Source: Sphingomonas mucosissima (GTDB lineage: Bacteria; Pseudomonadota; Alphaproteobacteria; Sphingomonadales; Sphingomonadaceae). From it: a stretch of DNA of 64,000 nt. Each line of letters begins with the position of its first letter. Within the stretch, counting starts at the first letter, position 1. A program made the translations under genes and the position numbers. This document shows, one piece after another, positions 1 to 9,642 of the stretch. The notes under the pieces were generated by a model. The model saw only the letters and a list, made by a program, of their open reading frames with translations. It was not told the origin of the DNA and ran no database searches. The stretch spans positions 434,001 through 498,000 of the forward strand of contig NZ_NBBJ01000002.1 in assembly GCF_002197665.1 (NCBI RefSeq). Reading direction: 5' to 3'.

Positions 1-2333
<2,333 letters not shown>

Positions 2334-2340
2334 GCGTTTA

Positions 2341-2355
2341 GTTCTACTTCCGTTC
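2341..2355 (-). promoter_or_regulatory. Candidate LexA (SOS) box of uvrA
   Basis: The plus strand reads GTTC, seven bases, GTTC (GAAC-N7-GAAC on the coding strand). This is the direct-repeat motif bound by LexA in Alphaproteobacteria, where uvrA is a known SOS gene. It lies 7 bases before the uvrA start codon, overlapping the weak ribosome-binding region. One or two chance matches are expected in a window of this size, so the support comes from the position. Confidence 0.55.
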
Positions 2356-2466
2356 CGGTCGGGAGGATAGACCCGCGATGTAGGAAGCGGGGGCGGGGGA
2401 TGCCAGCGGTGGGCGCCAGGACGCGCCGCTCGCGGGCAGGCGGCGGGGCAATCTGATCCGGCGGCG

Positions 2467-2494
2467 GAACAATTGGCCGCGGCAACGATTGTTC
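2467..2494. promoter_or_regulatory. Inverted repeat in the uvrA/lipoprotein divergent region
   Basis: GAACAAT and ATTGTTC form perfect 7-base arms separated by 14 bases. The repeat lies 33 bases before the lipoprotein start codon. It could be an operator or part of the lipoprotein promoter. It does not match the alphaproteobacterial LexA direct repeat. No regulator can be named. Confidence 0.25.
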
Positions 2495-2526
2495 GCTCCA
2501 CGCTTTCGACAACAGGGGTGTCAAGA

Positions 2527-2796
2527 ATGAAGAAGATGATCGTCGCCGGTTTGGCCGCTGGGTTGGTATCGCTCGCAGCATGCAATTCGAGCCCGCAGGA
2601 GCAGGCAGCCGACAACATCGAGGCCAATGCCGAAGCGACCGCGGACAACCTGGAAGATATGGCCGACAACGTCGGCACGGATGGCGCCGAGGCAAGCCTC
2701 GAGAACCAGGCAGAGGCAGTGCGCGCAACCGGCCAGAACCAGGCCGAGGACATGCGCACCAACGATCCTGACACCAACCTGTCCAACGGGATCTAA
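2527..2796 (+). CDS. Small predicted lipoprotein, acidic and Asn/Ala-rich
   Basis: This encodes 89 residues. An N-terminal signal ([19 protein letters not shown]) ends in a lipobox, LAAC, with Cys19 as the probable lipidated residue. The mature part is hydrophilic, low in complexity and rich in Asn, Ala, Glu and Asp, with a repetitive EN/EAxA pattern that is probably helical. It is likely anchored in the inner or outer membrane facing the periplasm. I chose ATG 2527 over the upstream in-frame start at 2473 because only this one places the signal peptide at the N-terminus. A strong intrinsic terminator follows 54 bases after the stop, so it is probably monocistronic. The function is unknown. 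Confidence 0.78.
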   Translation: MKKMIVAGLAAGLVSLAACNSSPQEQAADNIEANAEATADNLEDMADNVGTDGAEASLENQAEAVRATGQNQAEDMRTNDPDTNLSNGI

Positions 2797-2850
2797 TCCC
2801 GGACAGCAGTGTGAACATCCGAGCTGCTCCCAAGCGCGGCTCGGACCGGA

Positions 2851-2888
2851 AGGGGCGCCCGACACCATGCGGGCGCCCCTTTTCTTTT
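2851..2888 (+). terminator. Intrinsic terminator after the lipoprotein gene
   Basis: An 11-bp GC-rich stem has AGGGGCGCCCG pairing with CGGGCGCCCCT across an 8-base loop. It is followed directly by a T-rich tract (TTTTCTTTT). This is a textbook Rho-independent terminator on the plus strand. Confidence 0.88.
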
Positions 2889-3218
2889 GGGCGCTGCCGC
2901 CGTCGTGATCCTCGGCAGCCACGATGGTCTCCGCCCGGCAAGCACGCTGCCTTGGCCGTGAGCGATCGATATTGGATGATGCTCGCCGCCGCGGTCTTCG
3001 TCGAAAAGAACTGCGAAAGTCTTTCCGGCCTGTCGATTGTGGATGGGCTACGGTGGTAAAATTGTGACGACCGGATGCGCCGGCGAAACTAAATTCACCG
3101 TGTGGCTTACAATTGCCGCCGATCACGCCTAGATTGCTTGGGCTGACGTCGCGTGCGACGGATATTTTGTTCGCCTTTTGGCGACTTCCTGTCCCTTTCT
3201 AGTCGAGAAGAAGCCGGG
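2889..3218. other. Non-coding stretch and probable cspA promoter/5' leader
   Basis: No reading frame here has a recognisable protein or a convincing ribosome-binding site. The region lies between the terminator and the cold-shock gene. It is visibly richer in A and T after about 3040. It probably holds the promoter and the beginning of a long cold-shock 5' UTR. I cannot place a -10/-35 pair with confidence. Confidence 0.45.
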
Positions 3219-3239
3219 ATGCGCCGTTTCTTGGCGCAT
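3219..3239 (+). promoter_or_regulatory. Hairpin in the cold-shock gene 5' leader
   Basis: ATGCGCC and GGCGCAT form a perfect 7-bp stem around a 7-base loop (GTTTCTT), 31 bases before the cspA start codon. The first arm contains an upstream in-frame ATG (3219). Cold-shock genes often have structured leaders that refold with temperature. A role here is inference. Confidence 0.4.
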
Positions 3240-3269
3240 GCCCGTCACCCATGGGACAAGGATATCACC

Positions 3270-3476
3270 ATGATCACCGGAACCGTAAAATTCTTCAACC
3301 CTGACAAGGGCTTTGGCTTCATCGCGCCGGAGACCGGCGGCGCTGACGCGTTTGTCCATATCTCTGCCGTGGAACGTGCCGGTATGCGCACGCTCGATAA
3401 GGAGCAGCGCGTTTCCTACGAGCTGGAAACCGACCGCCGGGGCAAGACCTCGGCCGTCAATCTTCAGGCTGCCTGA
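3270..3476 (+). CDS. cspA: Cold-shock protein (CspA family)
   Basis: This 68-residue single cold-shock domain binds single-stranded nucleic acid and acts as an RNA chaperone. Both RNA-binding motifs are visible: KGFGFI (RNP1) and AFVHISAV (RNP2-like). The length matches the family (65-72). ATG 3270 follows an AAGGA-type ribosome-binding site. An upstream in-frame ATG at 3219 would add a 17-residue basic extension, but it sits in a leader hairpin and lacks family support. The gene is followed by an intrinsic terminator-like hairpin, so it appears monocistronic. Confidence 0.95.
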   Translation: MITGTVKFFNPDKGFGFIAPETGGADAFVHISAVERAGMRTLDKEQRVSYELETDRRGKTSAVNLQAA

Positions 3477-3487
3477 AGTCGGCTGAG

Positions 3488-3525
3488 CGGACGGGCGCCT
3501 GCGCGGCGCCCGTCCGTTCGTCATT
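3488..3525 (+). terminator. Terminator-like hairpin after cspA
   Basis: A 12-13-bp stem has CGGACGGGCGCC pairing with GGCGCCCGTCCG around a 5-base loop. It starts 11 bases after the cspA stop. The following tract (TTCGTCATTT) is only moderately T-rich, so termination may be partial. Confidence 0.68.
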
Positions 3526-3579
3526 TGCCCTTCTTCCTGCAGCACGCGGGCCTTGCGCTCGCCCGATCGGAGATCGCCC

Positions 3580-3798
3580 ATGTCCAGAGCACTCAATATC
3601 GACGCCGCCCAAGACCATGTCATTGCGGCCTGTGCGAAGCGCAACGTGCCGATCAGCGCAATCGAGACGCTGCATTCGGGCGGCACGCGCGTGGTGATGA
3701 ACAACATCACCGACACCGGGATCATCGCCAAGCTTTATGGCCGCAAGGTGATCACGGGCGCCGTGAAGCGCACGCCGACCCGCCTGATCCACGGGTAA
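3580..3798 (+). CDS. Small conserved-looking hypothetical protein
   Basis: This encodes 72 residues with no signal peptide or membrane segment. The sequence is well mixed (MSRALNIDAAQ... TPTRLIHG), contains one Cys, and has a basic C-terminal half with a GRKVITGAVKRT stretch. The composition is that of a folded protein rather than a random GC-rich frame. I do not recognise the family. It lies downstream of cspA and 25 bases before a 42-codon lysine-rich gene, with which it may be co-transcribed. Confidence 0.62.
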   Translation: MSRALNIDAAQDHVIAACAKRNVPISAIETLHSGGTRVVMNNITDTGIIAKLYGRKVITGAVKRTPTRLIHG

Positions 3799-3823
3799 TC
3801 CCCACCAATCGGGAGACGGCGTG

Positions 3824-3952
3824 ATGGCCAAGAGCCAGAAGAAATCAAACAAGGAAGCGCGCAAGCCGAAAGCGGAAAAGCCGCCCAAGGCGAATGCTTC
3901 CAACCCGTCGACCAAGCCGAAGCCGGTTGAAATGGTGACGCTGAAAAGCTGA
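3824..3952 (+). CDS. Tiny lysine-rich protein (42 residues)
   Basis: ATG 3824 is preceded by GGGAG eight bases upstream. The product is strongly basic (MAKSQKKSNKEARKPK...) with Lys, Pro, Ala and Asn throughout and a short VEMVTL end. It is almost certainly disordered and could bind nucleic acid. It starts 25 bases after the previous small gene. The clear ribosome-binding site and biased composition favour a real gene. No family is recognised. Confidence 0.55.
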   Translation: MAKSQKKSNKEARKPKAEKPPKANASNPSTKPKPVEMVTLKS

Positions 3953-4081
3953 GGCGCGAGTGGGGCGTCTCGCTGAATTACGGCTCGCTTCCCCTTGGCC
4001 CAACCCGGCAATCGCAGCGCTTGCACTGGCGAGAGCATAGTCGTGCTCCGCCGGTGCGATCGTGCTGTAGACTGTACGATG

Positions 4082-4258
4082 TTAGCTGATGATCTTCTTT
4101 GCGGCCTTCCAACCCAGAACGAAGAAGATGATCGTTCCGATCAGGGCAAGGACGAAGACGATCATCGCGATATTCGCGAGTGATCCCGCAAGTCCGCCAA
4201 AGCCGAGAACAGCGGCGATCAGCGCGATGATCGCGAGCGTGAAGGCGAAGCCGTACAT
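4082..4258 (-). CDS. DUF1328 / UPF0391 small membrane protein (YtjA-like)
   Basis: This encodes 58 residues with two hydrophobic segments (about 5-28 and 31-50) and a short basic tail (GWKAAKKIIS). The segment IALIAAVLGFGGLAG is the hallmark of the YtjA/DUF1328 family, whose members are 50-60 residues and often stress-induced. Function is unknown for the family. AGGAG sits 7 bases before ATG 4258 on the reverse strand. The longer upstream frame has no membrane-protein character, so the short start is preferred. Confidence 0.87.
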   Translation of the reverse strand: MYGFAFTLAIIALIAAVLGFGGLAGSLANIAMIVFVLALIGTIIFFVLGWKAAKKIIS

Positions 4259-4572
4259 TATGTTTCTCCTGAACTTTGATAGTGGATATCCATTGTCAGG
4301 TCGCTTCGACGCCTCGTCGCGCGGGCGGTTTTCGACCGGGTGGATATAAGACCAACTCCATGTGCACCCCGCGGTTCCTCGTGGCGCTCGCTGGGCGCAG
4401 GGCTGCGTCGGGATGGGAACGGAAGCCACCGCCCCATGATTGGCCGCGTTGGTTTGTGGTCAGGCAGCGGACGAGCGGGTGATTGCAGTGCTCGAGCCGT
4501 GGGAGCGCTTGCTTACCCGCTGCATGAGCTTTAGCCCTGATGCCACACCGCGCGTGCGGCAGGGGAGAGACA
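4259..4572. other. Intergenic region between DUF1328 gene and GT61 gene
   Basis: This divergent region of about 310 bases contains several overlapping GC-rich frames but none with a plausible start site and protein-like composition. It should carry promoters for both flanking genes. I see no strong inverted repeat or terminator in it. Confidence 0.45.
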
Positions 4573-5913
4573 TTGGCGGCGAGCGGTCCTGTTTCGCGCA
4601 CGATCCGGTCAGCGCATGTGCAGGCGGCCGAGCGGCCCGACGGCAAATTCTATGGCGGGCCCATATTGGGCGATGATCCCGAGAGCCTGCTGCTGCGGCA
4701 TAATCGCCGGCGCGAAGCGGTTGATCATTTCGCGCCGACCCTGCGCGATCCCGTGCACCTTCCCGGATCCTTTGCTTATCTCGGCCTAGCCTTCGGGCAT
4801 TTCGGCCATGCGATGGCGGAGATGGTCCATCGCATCGTGCCGACCCGGCAGATCATTCGTGACCCGCAATGGCTTATCCTGACGAAAAAAGGGGATGACG
4901 CGACCTTTGCCGCGTTGCCGGCGCTGACCCGCTCGATCCTGGCGCTGTTCAACATCAACGTGGCCAATTGCACGGTCGTGACGCAGGACACGATCGTCGA
5001 GGAGCTTCTGATCGTGGAGGCCGGCTCGGATCTCGGGGGCGGGCCGAAGCCCTGGTATCTGGAGCTGCTGCGCCAGCACTCGCCCGTCGTGATCGCCCGG
5101 GACGATACCTACCCCAAGAAGATCTATGTCTCGCGATCGGGGCTGGAGCATGGCTCGGGCATCCTGGGCGAGCGCGTGCTGGAAGCGGCGCTGAAGGATG
5201 CGCACTTCCATATCATGCACAGCGAGCTTCTGTCGCTGACCGAGCAATTCGCGCTTTACGGCAATGCCGACGTGGTGCTGTTTGCCGAGGGATCCGCCTG
5301 CCACGGCGTTGAGCTATTCGGCGGCGAAACGCTGGGCCACACGATCCTGATGAACCGCCGCGCCCGGGCGCGCAGCCAGTTCGATCCGGTGCTGGCGCCG
5401 CGATCGAGGCGGTTCGATTCCTTCAGCGGCAACCCGTATCTCGGTTCGGCCTTTATCAACGAGGCGGATCAATCGCTGATCCACCGCGGCGTTTCCGTCA
5501 TCGCGCTGGATGACCTGGGGCGGTTCCTGGCGGAGATCGGGGCGGGCGCGATCGGAGATGTTTCGCCGATCAGCTATCTCGCGGCGGCGCATGCAGACCT
5601 CGAACGCTATATCGAATGGGCGACGGCGGGGTCGCATCATGAACGGCCTGCCGCGGCCAAGCAGCTGCATGAGGCGCTGGCAGCGACGGTGTCGGCGGGC
5701 GGCAGGATCGCCGGAGTGGGCCAGCGGAAACGGCCGCGAGAGCAGACGAAGTCGGCCACTGGCCGGGCGAGGGCGGACCAAGCGACCGTTGATCCTTCGG
5801 CGGCTGCGGAGCGCGCCACGCGGGAAGATCGACTGGCGAGGCGCGCGCGGCGCGTTGCGCGGGAGCAACGGCTCGCGGCGCGCGCGCGGCAAGCGGCGAA
5901 TAAGCGGAAATGA
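4573..5913 (+). CDS. GT61 (DUF563)-family glycosyltransferase
   Basis: This is a probable capsular or exopolysaccharide glycosyltransferase. The GFGHFGHA-like text LAFGHFGHAMAEM and the later block PKKIYVSRSG... LTEQFALYGNADVVLFAEG match the GT61/DUF563 pattern, in which an early His-rich turn is followed by a late 'eQ..lf..A..v.g.hG' motif. The C-terminal 70 residues are a basic Arg/Ala-rich helical tail (RRARRVAREQRLAARAR) outside the domain. Start choice: an ATG exists at 4540 without a ribosome-binding site, whereas TTG 4573 has GGAG five bases upstream, so I use 4573. It converges with the pyruvyl-transferase operon. Confidence 0.82.
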   Translation: MAASGPVSRTIRSAHVQAAERPDGKFYGGPILGDDPESLLLRHNRRREAVDHFAPTLRDPVHLPGSFAYLGLAFGHFGHAMAEMVHRIVPTRQIIRDPQWLILTKKGDDATFAALPALTRSILALFNINVANCTVVTQDTIVEELLIVEAGSDLGGGPKPWYLELLRQHSPVVIARDDTYPKKIYVSRSGLEHGSGILGERVLEAALKDAHFHIMHSELLSLTEQFALYGNADVVLFAEGSACHGVELFGGETLGHTILMNRRARARSQFDPVLAPRSRRFDSFSGNPYLGSAFINEADQSLIHRGVSVIALDDLGRFLAEIGAGAIGDVSPISYLAAAHADLERYIEWATAGSHHERPAAAKQLHEALAATVSAGGRIAGVGQRKRPREQTKSATGRARADQATVDPSAAAERATREDRLARRARRVAREQRLAARARQAANKRK

Positions 5914-5971
5914 AGCTTACCTATTGAAGCAGACAGGGCGGCGATCGTGCGCTGGCGCGATTGGCGGTGGG

Positions 5972-7519
5972 TCAGCCCTCGACACCGTCGAGGCGGGCGA
6001 GAAGGCGGCCGAGGCGAAAGCGTTTGTAGGCGAGCGCCTGATAGACGTAGAGGCTGGCCTTGGCCCAGCGCGTGTAGAGCGCGGGGACGTGGAGGCGCTT
6101 GGCCGCCCAAGCCATGCGGTGGCTCCAGCGGGCGATGGCGGCGCGGGTGCGGTAGATCGCGCGGCGACGTGGCGGGTGGCCCTCGGCCCGGGGCGCCACG
6201 CGCTTGATCGGGGTGACCCGGCGCTTCTGCCAGGTGAGGCGATAGGCGAGCCCCTCGCGGCGCTGGCGGAAGCCGGCGGCCTGCGTATTGGCGATGAAGT
6301 CTGCGTCGACGGCTTTCAGGTCGAGGCGGCCGTCTTCGATCGCCGAGGCGATGCGGCCGGCGATCTCGGGCGAGCGGACGATCACGACATTGGTGCCGCG
6401 CCCATCGGACGAATAAGGCTCCACCCAGGCGTCGCCAAAGGAGACGTCGGCGCATTCGGCGACCACATCGTCACAGGCGTCGCACGCCGAATTCTGGAAG
6501 AAGCCGGCGCCCCAGTCGCCATCCGCCAGGTGAAACCAGTCCTGCCAGCGCGCAGTGCCGTCGTTCAGCGTCAGGTGCGCGGTGTACCAATTGGCGGGGC
6601 GGTCGGGATCCTTGCGGCGATATTCGACGGCGCGGACTTCGTCGCGGGGGACATGGAGCTGCCAGGCGAAGCTGTCGACGAAAGCGGCGCTCTTCATATG
6701 GCCGCAGAACAGGCCGAGGAGGTGAGTGATGCGCTCGTTCAGGATCGGATCCTGCTCGCGCAGCAGGCTGACCGCCTTGATGAAGCAGGGCACGCCGATG
6801 ATGGCGTAGCGGCCGGGGGTGGCGCGGATCTCGGCGAGCACTTCGGCGAGGTCGACGGGGTAATAGCGCGAGCGGGCGCCCTCGAGGATCTGATCGGGGG
6901 TGCGCGAGATGCGGTAGTGGAAGAGGCGGTCGCCCGTTGAGGGGATGACGTGGGCGACGCCGTCGATCGCGCCGGCGGCGAGGAGATCAGCGGCGACCCA
7001 GCTGACCATGCCGCCGCTGCTGCCGCGCTCGCGGAACGGCGCCTCGTCGGCGTGGCCGACGTAGTTTGCCTCGTAGCGGCCGAGACGGGCGTCATGGTGG
7101 GGTGCTTGCGGGAAGCGGGCGAGGGCGAGCTGGTCCTCGTTGCGTGCGACGGGGGAGAAGGGGCAGGTCTGCGCGAAGGGGGCGGCCGGCTGGGTGCTCT
7201 CAGCAGACAGCGTGTGCGGCGCGTTGTATCCCGGCTCCAGGCCGGGATGACGGGCCGTGGTTGGGCTAGCGGATATCCCTGCCGTCATGCCGGGCTGGTC
7301 CCGGCATTCAGCGTCACGCGTACCGTTTGGCTGGTTAGTTTGCGGATGGCTGGATGCCGGCACGGGGCCGGCATGACGGTAGTGGTTGAGGGTGGCCGCG
7401 CTCGGTTTGCGCTGACCGTATTTGTCCCATGCCATACCCTTAATCGCGCAGCCGCCGCAGCCGATGCACAGGCCTGACTCCACGATGTCGGCGGGGGTTA
7501 GGGCCTCAGGCGAGGGCAT
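5972..7519 (-). CDS. FrhB-like iron-sulfur protein of a polysaccharide cluster, with in-frame repeat insertion
   Basis: This resembles the F420-hydrogenase/dehydrogenase beta-subunit (FrhB) family, whose members near polysaccharide pyruvyl transferases have no settled reaction. An N-terminal ferredoxin-like CIGCGGC (Cys18, 21, 24) is visible. Later come GSSGGMVSW, the FrhB block RYAIIGVPCFIKAV, and CDACDD. The C-terminal 80 residues are basic. About 60-65 residues (roughly 46-110) interrupt the region between GMAWDKYGQRKP and FAQTCPFSP. They are encoded by REP-like hairpins, so this is an in-frame insertion. The ATG at 7519 lies 14 bases inside the end of the pyruvyl-transferase gene. It is last in its operon. 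Confidence 0.85.
   Translation of the reverse strand: MPSPEALTPADIVESGLCIGCGGCAIKGMAWDKYGQRKPSAATLNHYRHAGPVPASSHPQTNQPNGTRDAECRDQPGMTAGISASPTTARHPGLEPGYNAPHTLSAESTQPAAPFAQTCPFSPVARNEDQLALARFPQAPHHDARLGRYEANYVGHADEAPFRERGSSGGMVSWVAADLLAAGAIDGVAHVIPSTGDRLFHYRISRTPDQILEGARSRYYPVDLAEVLAEIRATPGRYAIIGVPCFIKAVSLLREQDPILNERITHLLGLFCGHMKSAAFVDSFAWQLHVPRDEVRAVEYRRKDPDRPANWYTAHLTLNDGTARWQDWFHLADGDWGAGFFQNSACDACDDVVAECADVSFGDAWVEPYSSDGRGTNVVIVRSPEIAGRIASAIEDGRLDLKAVDADFIANTQAAGFRQRREGLAYRLTWQKRRVTPIKRVAPRAEGHPPRRRAIYRTRAAIARWSHRMAWAAKRLHVPALYTRWAKASLYVYQALAYKRFRLGRLLARLDGVEG
7227..7374. repeat. Cluster of three REP-like hairpins inside the FrhB-like gene
   Basis: Three perfect short hairpins follow one another: 7227-7247 (7-bp arms), 7287-7307 (ATGCCGGG/CCCGGCAT) and 7354-7374 (ATGCCGGC/GCCGGCAT). 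The last two are in inverted orientation, bounded by CCGTCATGCCGG and its complement CCGGCATGACGG. A related pair lies between hisC and tyrA. All is translated in frame without a stop codon. Confidence 0.85.
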
Positions 7520-8651
7520 GATCGAGGAAGCGAGTAGAGGCGGCGCGGGCCGCGGCGAGGCGGTCGGCGAGGCCCGGGGGGAGGGCGGCAAGGCGGTCGG
7601 CGAACGCGGCGTCGCTCAGGCCTTCCGAGACGAGGTGATCTTCCAGGCCCAGGATGCGGGTCAAATCCTGCACCTTGTTGCGGCGATAGGGCGAGGCGGC
7701 GCAGACGAACGGGCGATTGTGGCGAATCGCGAAGACGCAGCCATGGAAGAAATTGGTCGCGACCGCGGCGGCGCCGGCGATCAGGGCGGAGAAATCGGCC
7801 GGGCTGGCGTCGATCCGTGCGTCGTCGGCGATCGCGCTGGGGTAGCCGAGCGTGACGAGGCGCGTGCCGGTGCGGTCGGCCCAGCGGCGCAGCTGCGTGG
7901 TGAACCAGGCGGGGAAACTGTGGCCGTACACGATGGCGTAACGCTCGCCCGCCGGCGTGGCTGCGTCGGGGATGATCTCCGGGAATTGCAGGCAGGGATC
8001 GAGGACCAGGGGCACCCCGGTCCGTTCGTGCCGAGCGTCGTCGAGCGACATGCCAGGGGCGCTGCGCTCTTCACCCGTGGCTCGACTTTGCTCGGCACGT
8101 TCGGCGGAGAGGTCGGCGAGCAGCGCGCGGCTGTTTTCATCGCGGACGGAGATGGCGTGGAAGCGGCGCAGGCGGTTCAGCCAGGCGGTGTCGATGCCGT
8201 CGGCCGCGTCGTGATTGCCGACGCTGGCGGCATAGGAGACGAGGCGGTCGGCGTGGAGGCCATCGCCGAAGAAGATCGACGCGCCCGAATACCAGGGATG
8301 GCGAAAATTCCAGACCTCGTCGCTGCCGACCACCACCGTGTCGTAATGCGGCGATTGTGCCGGATCCTCGAGCGGGAAGGCGGGCGAGAGCGGGAGCGCG
8401 TCGACCGCGGCGATCAGCGCGCGCGTCTTGCGGCCGAGCGCGGCAAAGTGGCCCGGATCGGTGCGCACCGGGAGAGTGGGCTGAAAGGCGTTGCGCGCCT
8501 CGCGCCATTCCACGCGGCGGGAGCGGTGATCGAGCAGCTCGGCGGCGAGGCCACGGGCGCGCAGCCCTTCGACCAAGCAGCGCGCCTGCCAATAGGAGCC
8601 GTAGTTGATCGAACGGTGAAAGGTGAGGACGCCGACCTTACGTGCTGCCAT
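7506..8651 (-). CDS. Polysaccharide pyruvyl transferase family protein
   Basis: This encodes 381 residues. Family members add pyruvate ketals to sugars of exopolysaccharides. The N-terminus MAARKVGVLTFHRSINYGSY is the typical 'NYGS' opening, followed by VVVGSDEVWNF (the GSDxVW motif), a central SVRDENSRALL and a C-terminal NFFHGCVFAIRHNRPFV (the FHG motif). Residues about 183-210 are encoded by a palindromic repeat and look inserted between SRALLADLS and VPLVLDPCLQF. The gene starts 5 bases after the oxidoreductase stop, and its end overlaps the FrhB-like start by 14 bases, so the three genes are probably co-transcribed. Confidence 0.9.
   Translation of the reverse strand: MAARKVGVLTFHRSINYGSYWQARCLVEGLRARGLAAELLDHRSRRVEWREARNAFQPTLPVRTDPGHFAALGRKTRALIAAVDALPLSPAFPLEDPAQSPHYDTVVVGSDEVWNFRHPWYSGASIFFGDGLHADRLVSYAASVGNHDAADGIDTAWLNRLRRFHAISVRDENSRALLADLSAERAEQSRATGEERSAPGMSLDDARHERTGVPLVLDPCLQFPEIIPDAATPAGERYAIVYGHSFPAWFTTQLRRWADRTGTRLVTLGYPSAIADDARIDASPADFSALIAGAAAVATNFFHGCVFAIRHNRPFVCAASPYRRNKVQDLTRILGLEDHLVSEGLSDAAFADRLAALPPGLADRLAAARAASTRFLDHALA
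8022..8104. repeat. 83-bp imperfect palindromic element inside the pyruvyl transferase gene
   Basis: The left end CCGTTCGTGCCGAGC and the right end GCTCGGCACGTTCGG are inverted copies with one or two mismatches. Both are extended inward by matching CTCGAC/GTCGAG bases. The type resembles dispersed palindromes seen in sphingomonad genomes (inference from memory). It is translated in frame as about 28 residues. Confidence 0.78.
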
Positions 8652-8656
8652 GCCGA

Positions 8657-9631
8657 TCAGCGACCGTAAATGAGGTCGAGCACCTCTGCCGAACGCGCGA
8701 AATGATCGGCGGCGGGGTCGTAATGGTGGCTTCGGGCGAGTTGGGTGGCCCAGGCGGCGGCGGCGCGGCCGCCCCAATCGTCGGCACCATTGGTGAGGCG
8801 ATAGGCTGACGTGCCGGTGAAGTGATCGGCGGTGAAATCGTAGAAGCTGCCACCGACGTTGCGGAACGCCGCGCCGCCGTTCGTGCCGTAGAAATCAGCC
8901 GCGATCACGGCATCCTGCCCAGCGTGGAGGCGCCAGGAGCAGGTGAGGCGCACGTTGGTGCCGCCGGCGTTGAAGCTGGCGCTGGCATAATCCTCGACCG
9001 AGCCGGGGTGGAGCGGCTGGCCGCCGGCGAACAGCGCGGCATGCGCGTCGGTCGCTTTGGGATAGCCGAGCGCCCAAAGCGCGAGATCGACCAAGTGGAC
9101 GCCGAGGTCGACCACGCAGCCGCCGCCCGATTGCGCGGGATCGTAGAACCACGGCTTGTCCGGGCCGTAGGCGTTGTGGAAGGTGAGATCGATCGCGAAG
9201 ACGTCACCAAGTGCGCCCTCGCGGATCAGTCCGGCGATCGCCTCCATGCCCGCGGTGTGGCGGTAGGAGAGGTCGACACCGAGCAGCCGATCCGCCTTGC
9301 GCGCGGCGGCGATGACGGCGTCCACTTCCGCCGCGGTGCGGCCGAGCGGCTTTTGACAGAAAACCGCCTTGCCGGCCTGCAGCGCCTGGATCGACTGATC
9401 CGCGTGCAGCGCGCTGGGGGTGGCGACGACCACCCCGTCGATGTCGAGCGCGAGCATGGCGTCGAGCGATTCCACGACGCGAATGGCAGGCGCGACGGCG
9501 GCGGCCTCTGCGATACATTCGGGCGAGGGATCGCAGACGGCGACGGCCTCGACCGCCCCCGTTGCGACCATGGCGGCCATGCGGTGACGACCGATCCAGC
9601 CGGTGCCGAGGAACCCGATACGGGGCTTCAT
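8657..9631 (-). CDS. Gfo/Idh/MocA-family NAD(P)-dependent oxidoreductase
   Basis: This encodes 324 residues. The N-terminal Rossmann fold starts MKPRIGFLGTGWIGRHRM, with the dinucleotide motif GTGWIG at about 9-14. The sugar-side motif reads CQKPLGR, so the usual EKP is QKP here, with the catalytic Lys retained. A GGGCVVDLGVHLVDLALW helix follows, as in the family. Such enzymes oxidise or reduce sugars, inositols or nucleotide-sugars. Within this operon it probably modifies a polysaccharide precursor. It lies 11 bases after the glycosidase-like gene and 5 bases before the pyruvyl transferase gene. The substrate cannot be read from sequence. Confidence 0.9.
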   Translation of the reverse strand: MKPRIGFLGTGWIGRHRMAAMVATGAVEAVAVCDPSPECIAEAAAVAPAIRVVESLDAMLALDIDGVVVATPSALHADQSIQALQAGKAVFCQKPLGRTAAEVDAVIAAARKADRLLGVDLSYRHTAGMEAIAGLIREGALGDVFAIDLTFHNAYGPDKPWFYDPAQSGGGCVVDLGVHLVDLALWALGYPKATDAHAALFAGGQPLHPGSVEDYASASFNAGGTNVRLTCSWRLHAGQDAVIAADFYGTNGGAAFRNVGGSFYDFTADHFTGTSAYRLTNGADDWGGRAAAAWATQLARSHHYDPAADHFARSAEVLDLIYGR

Positions 9632-9642
9632 GCGTGTGTCTT

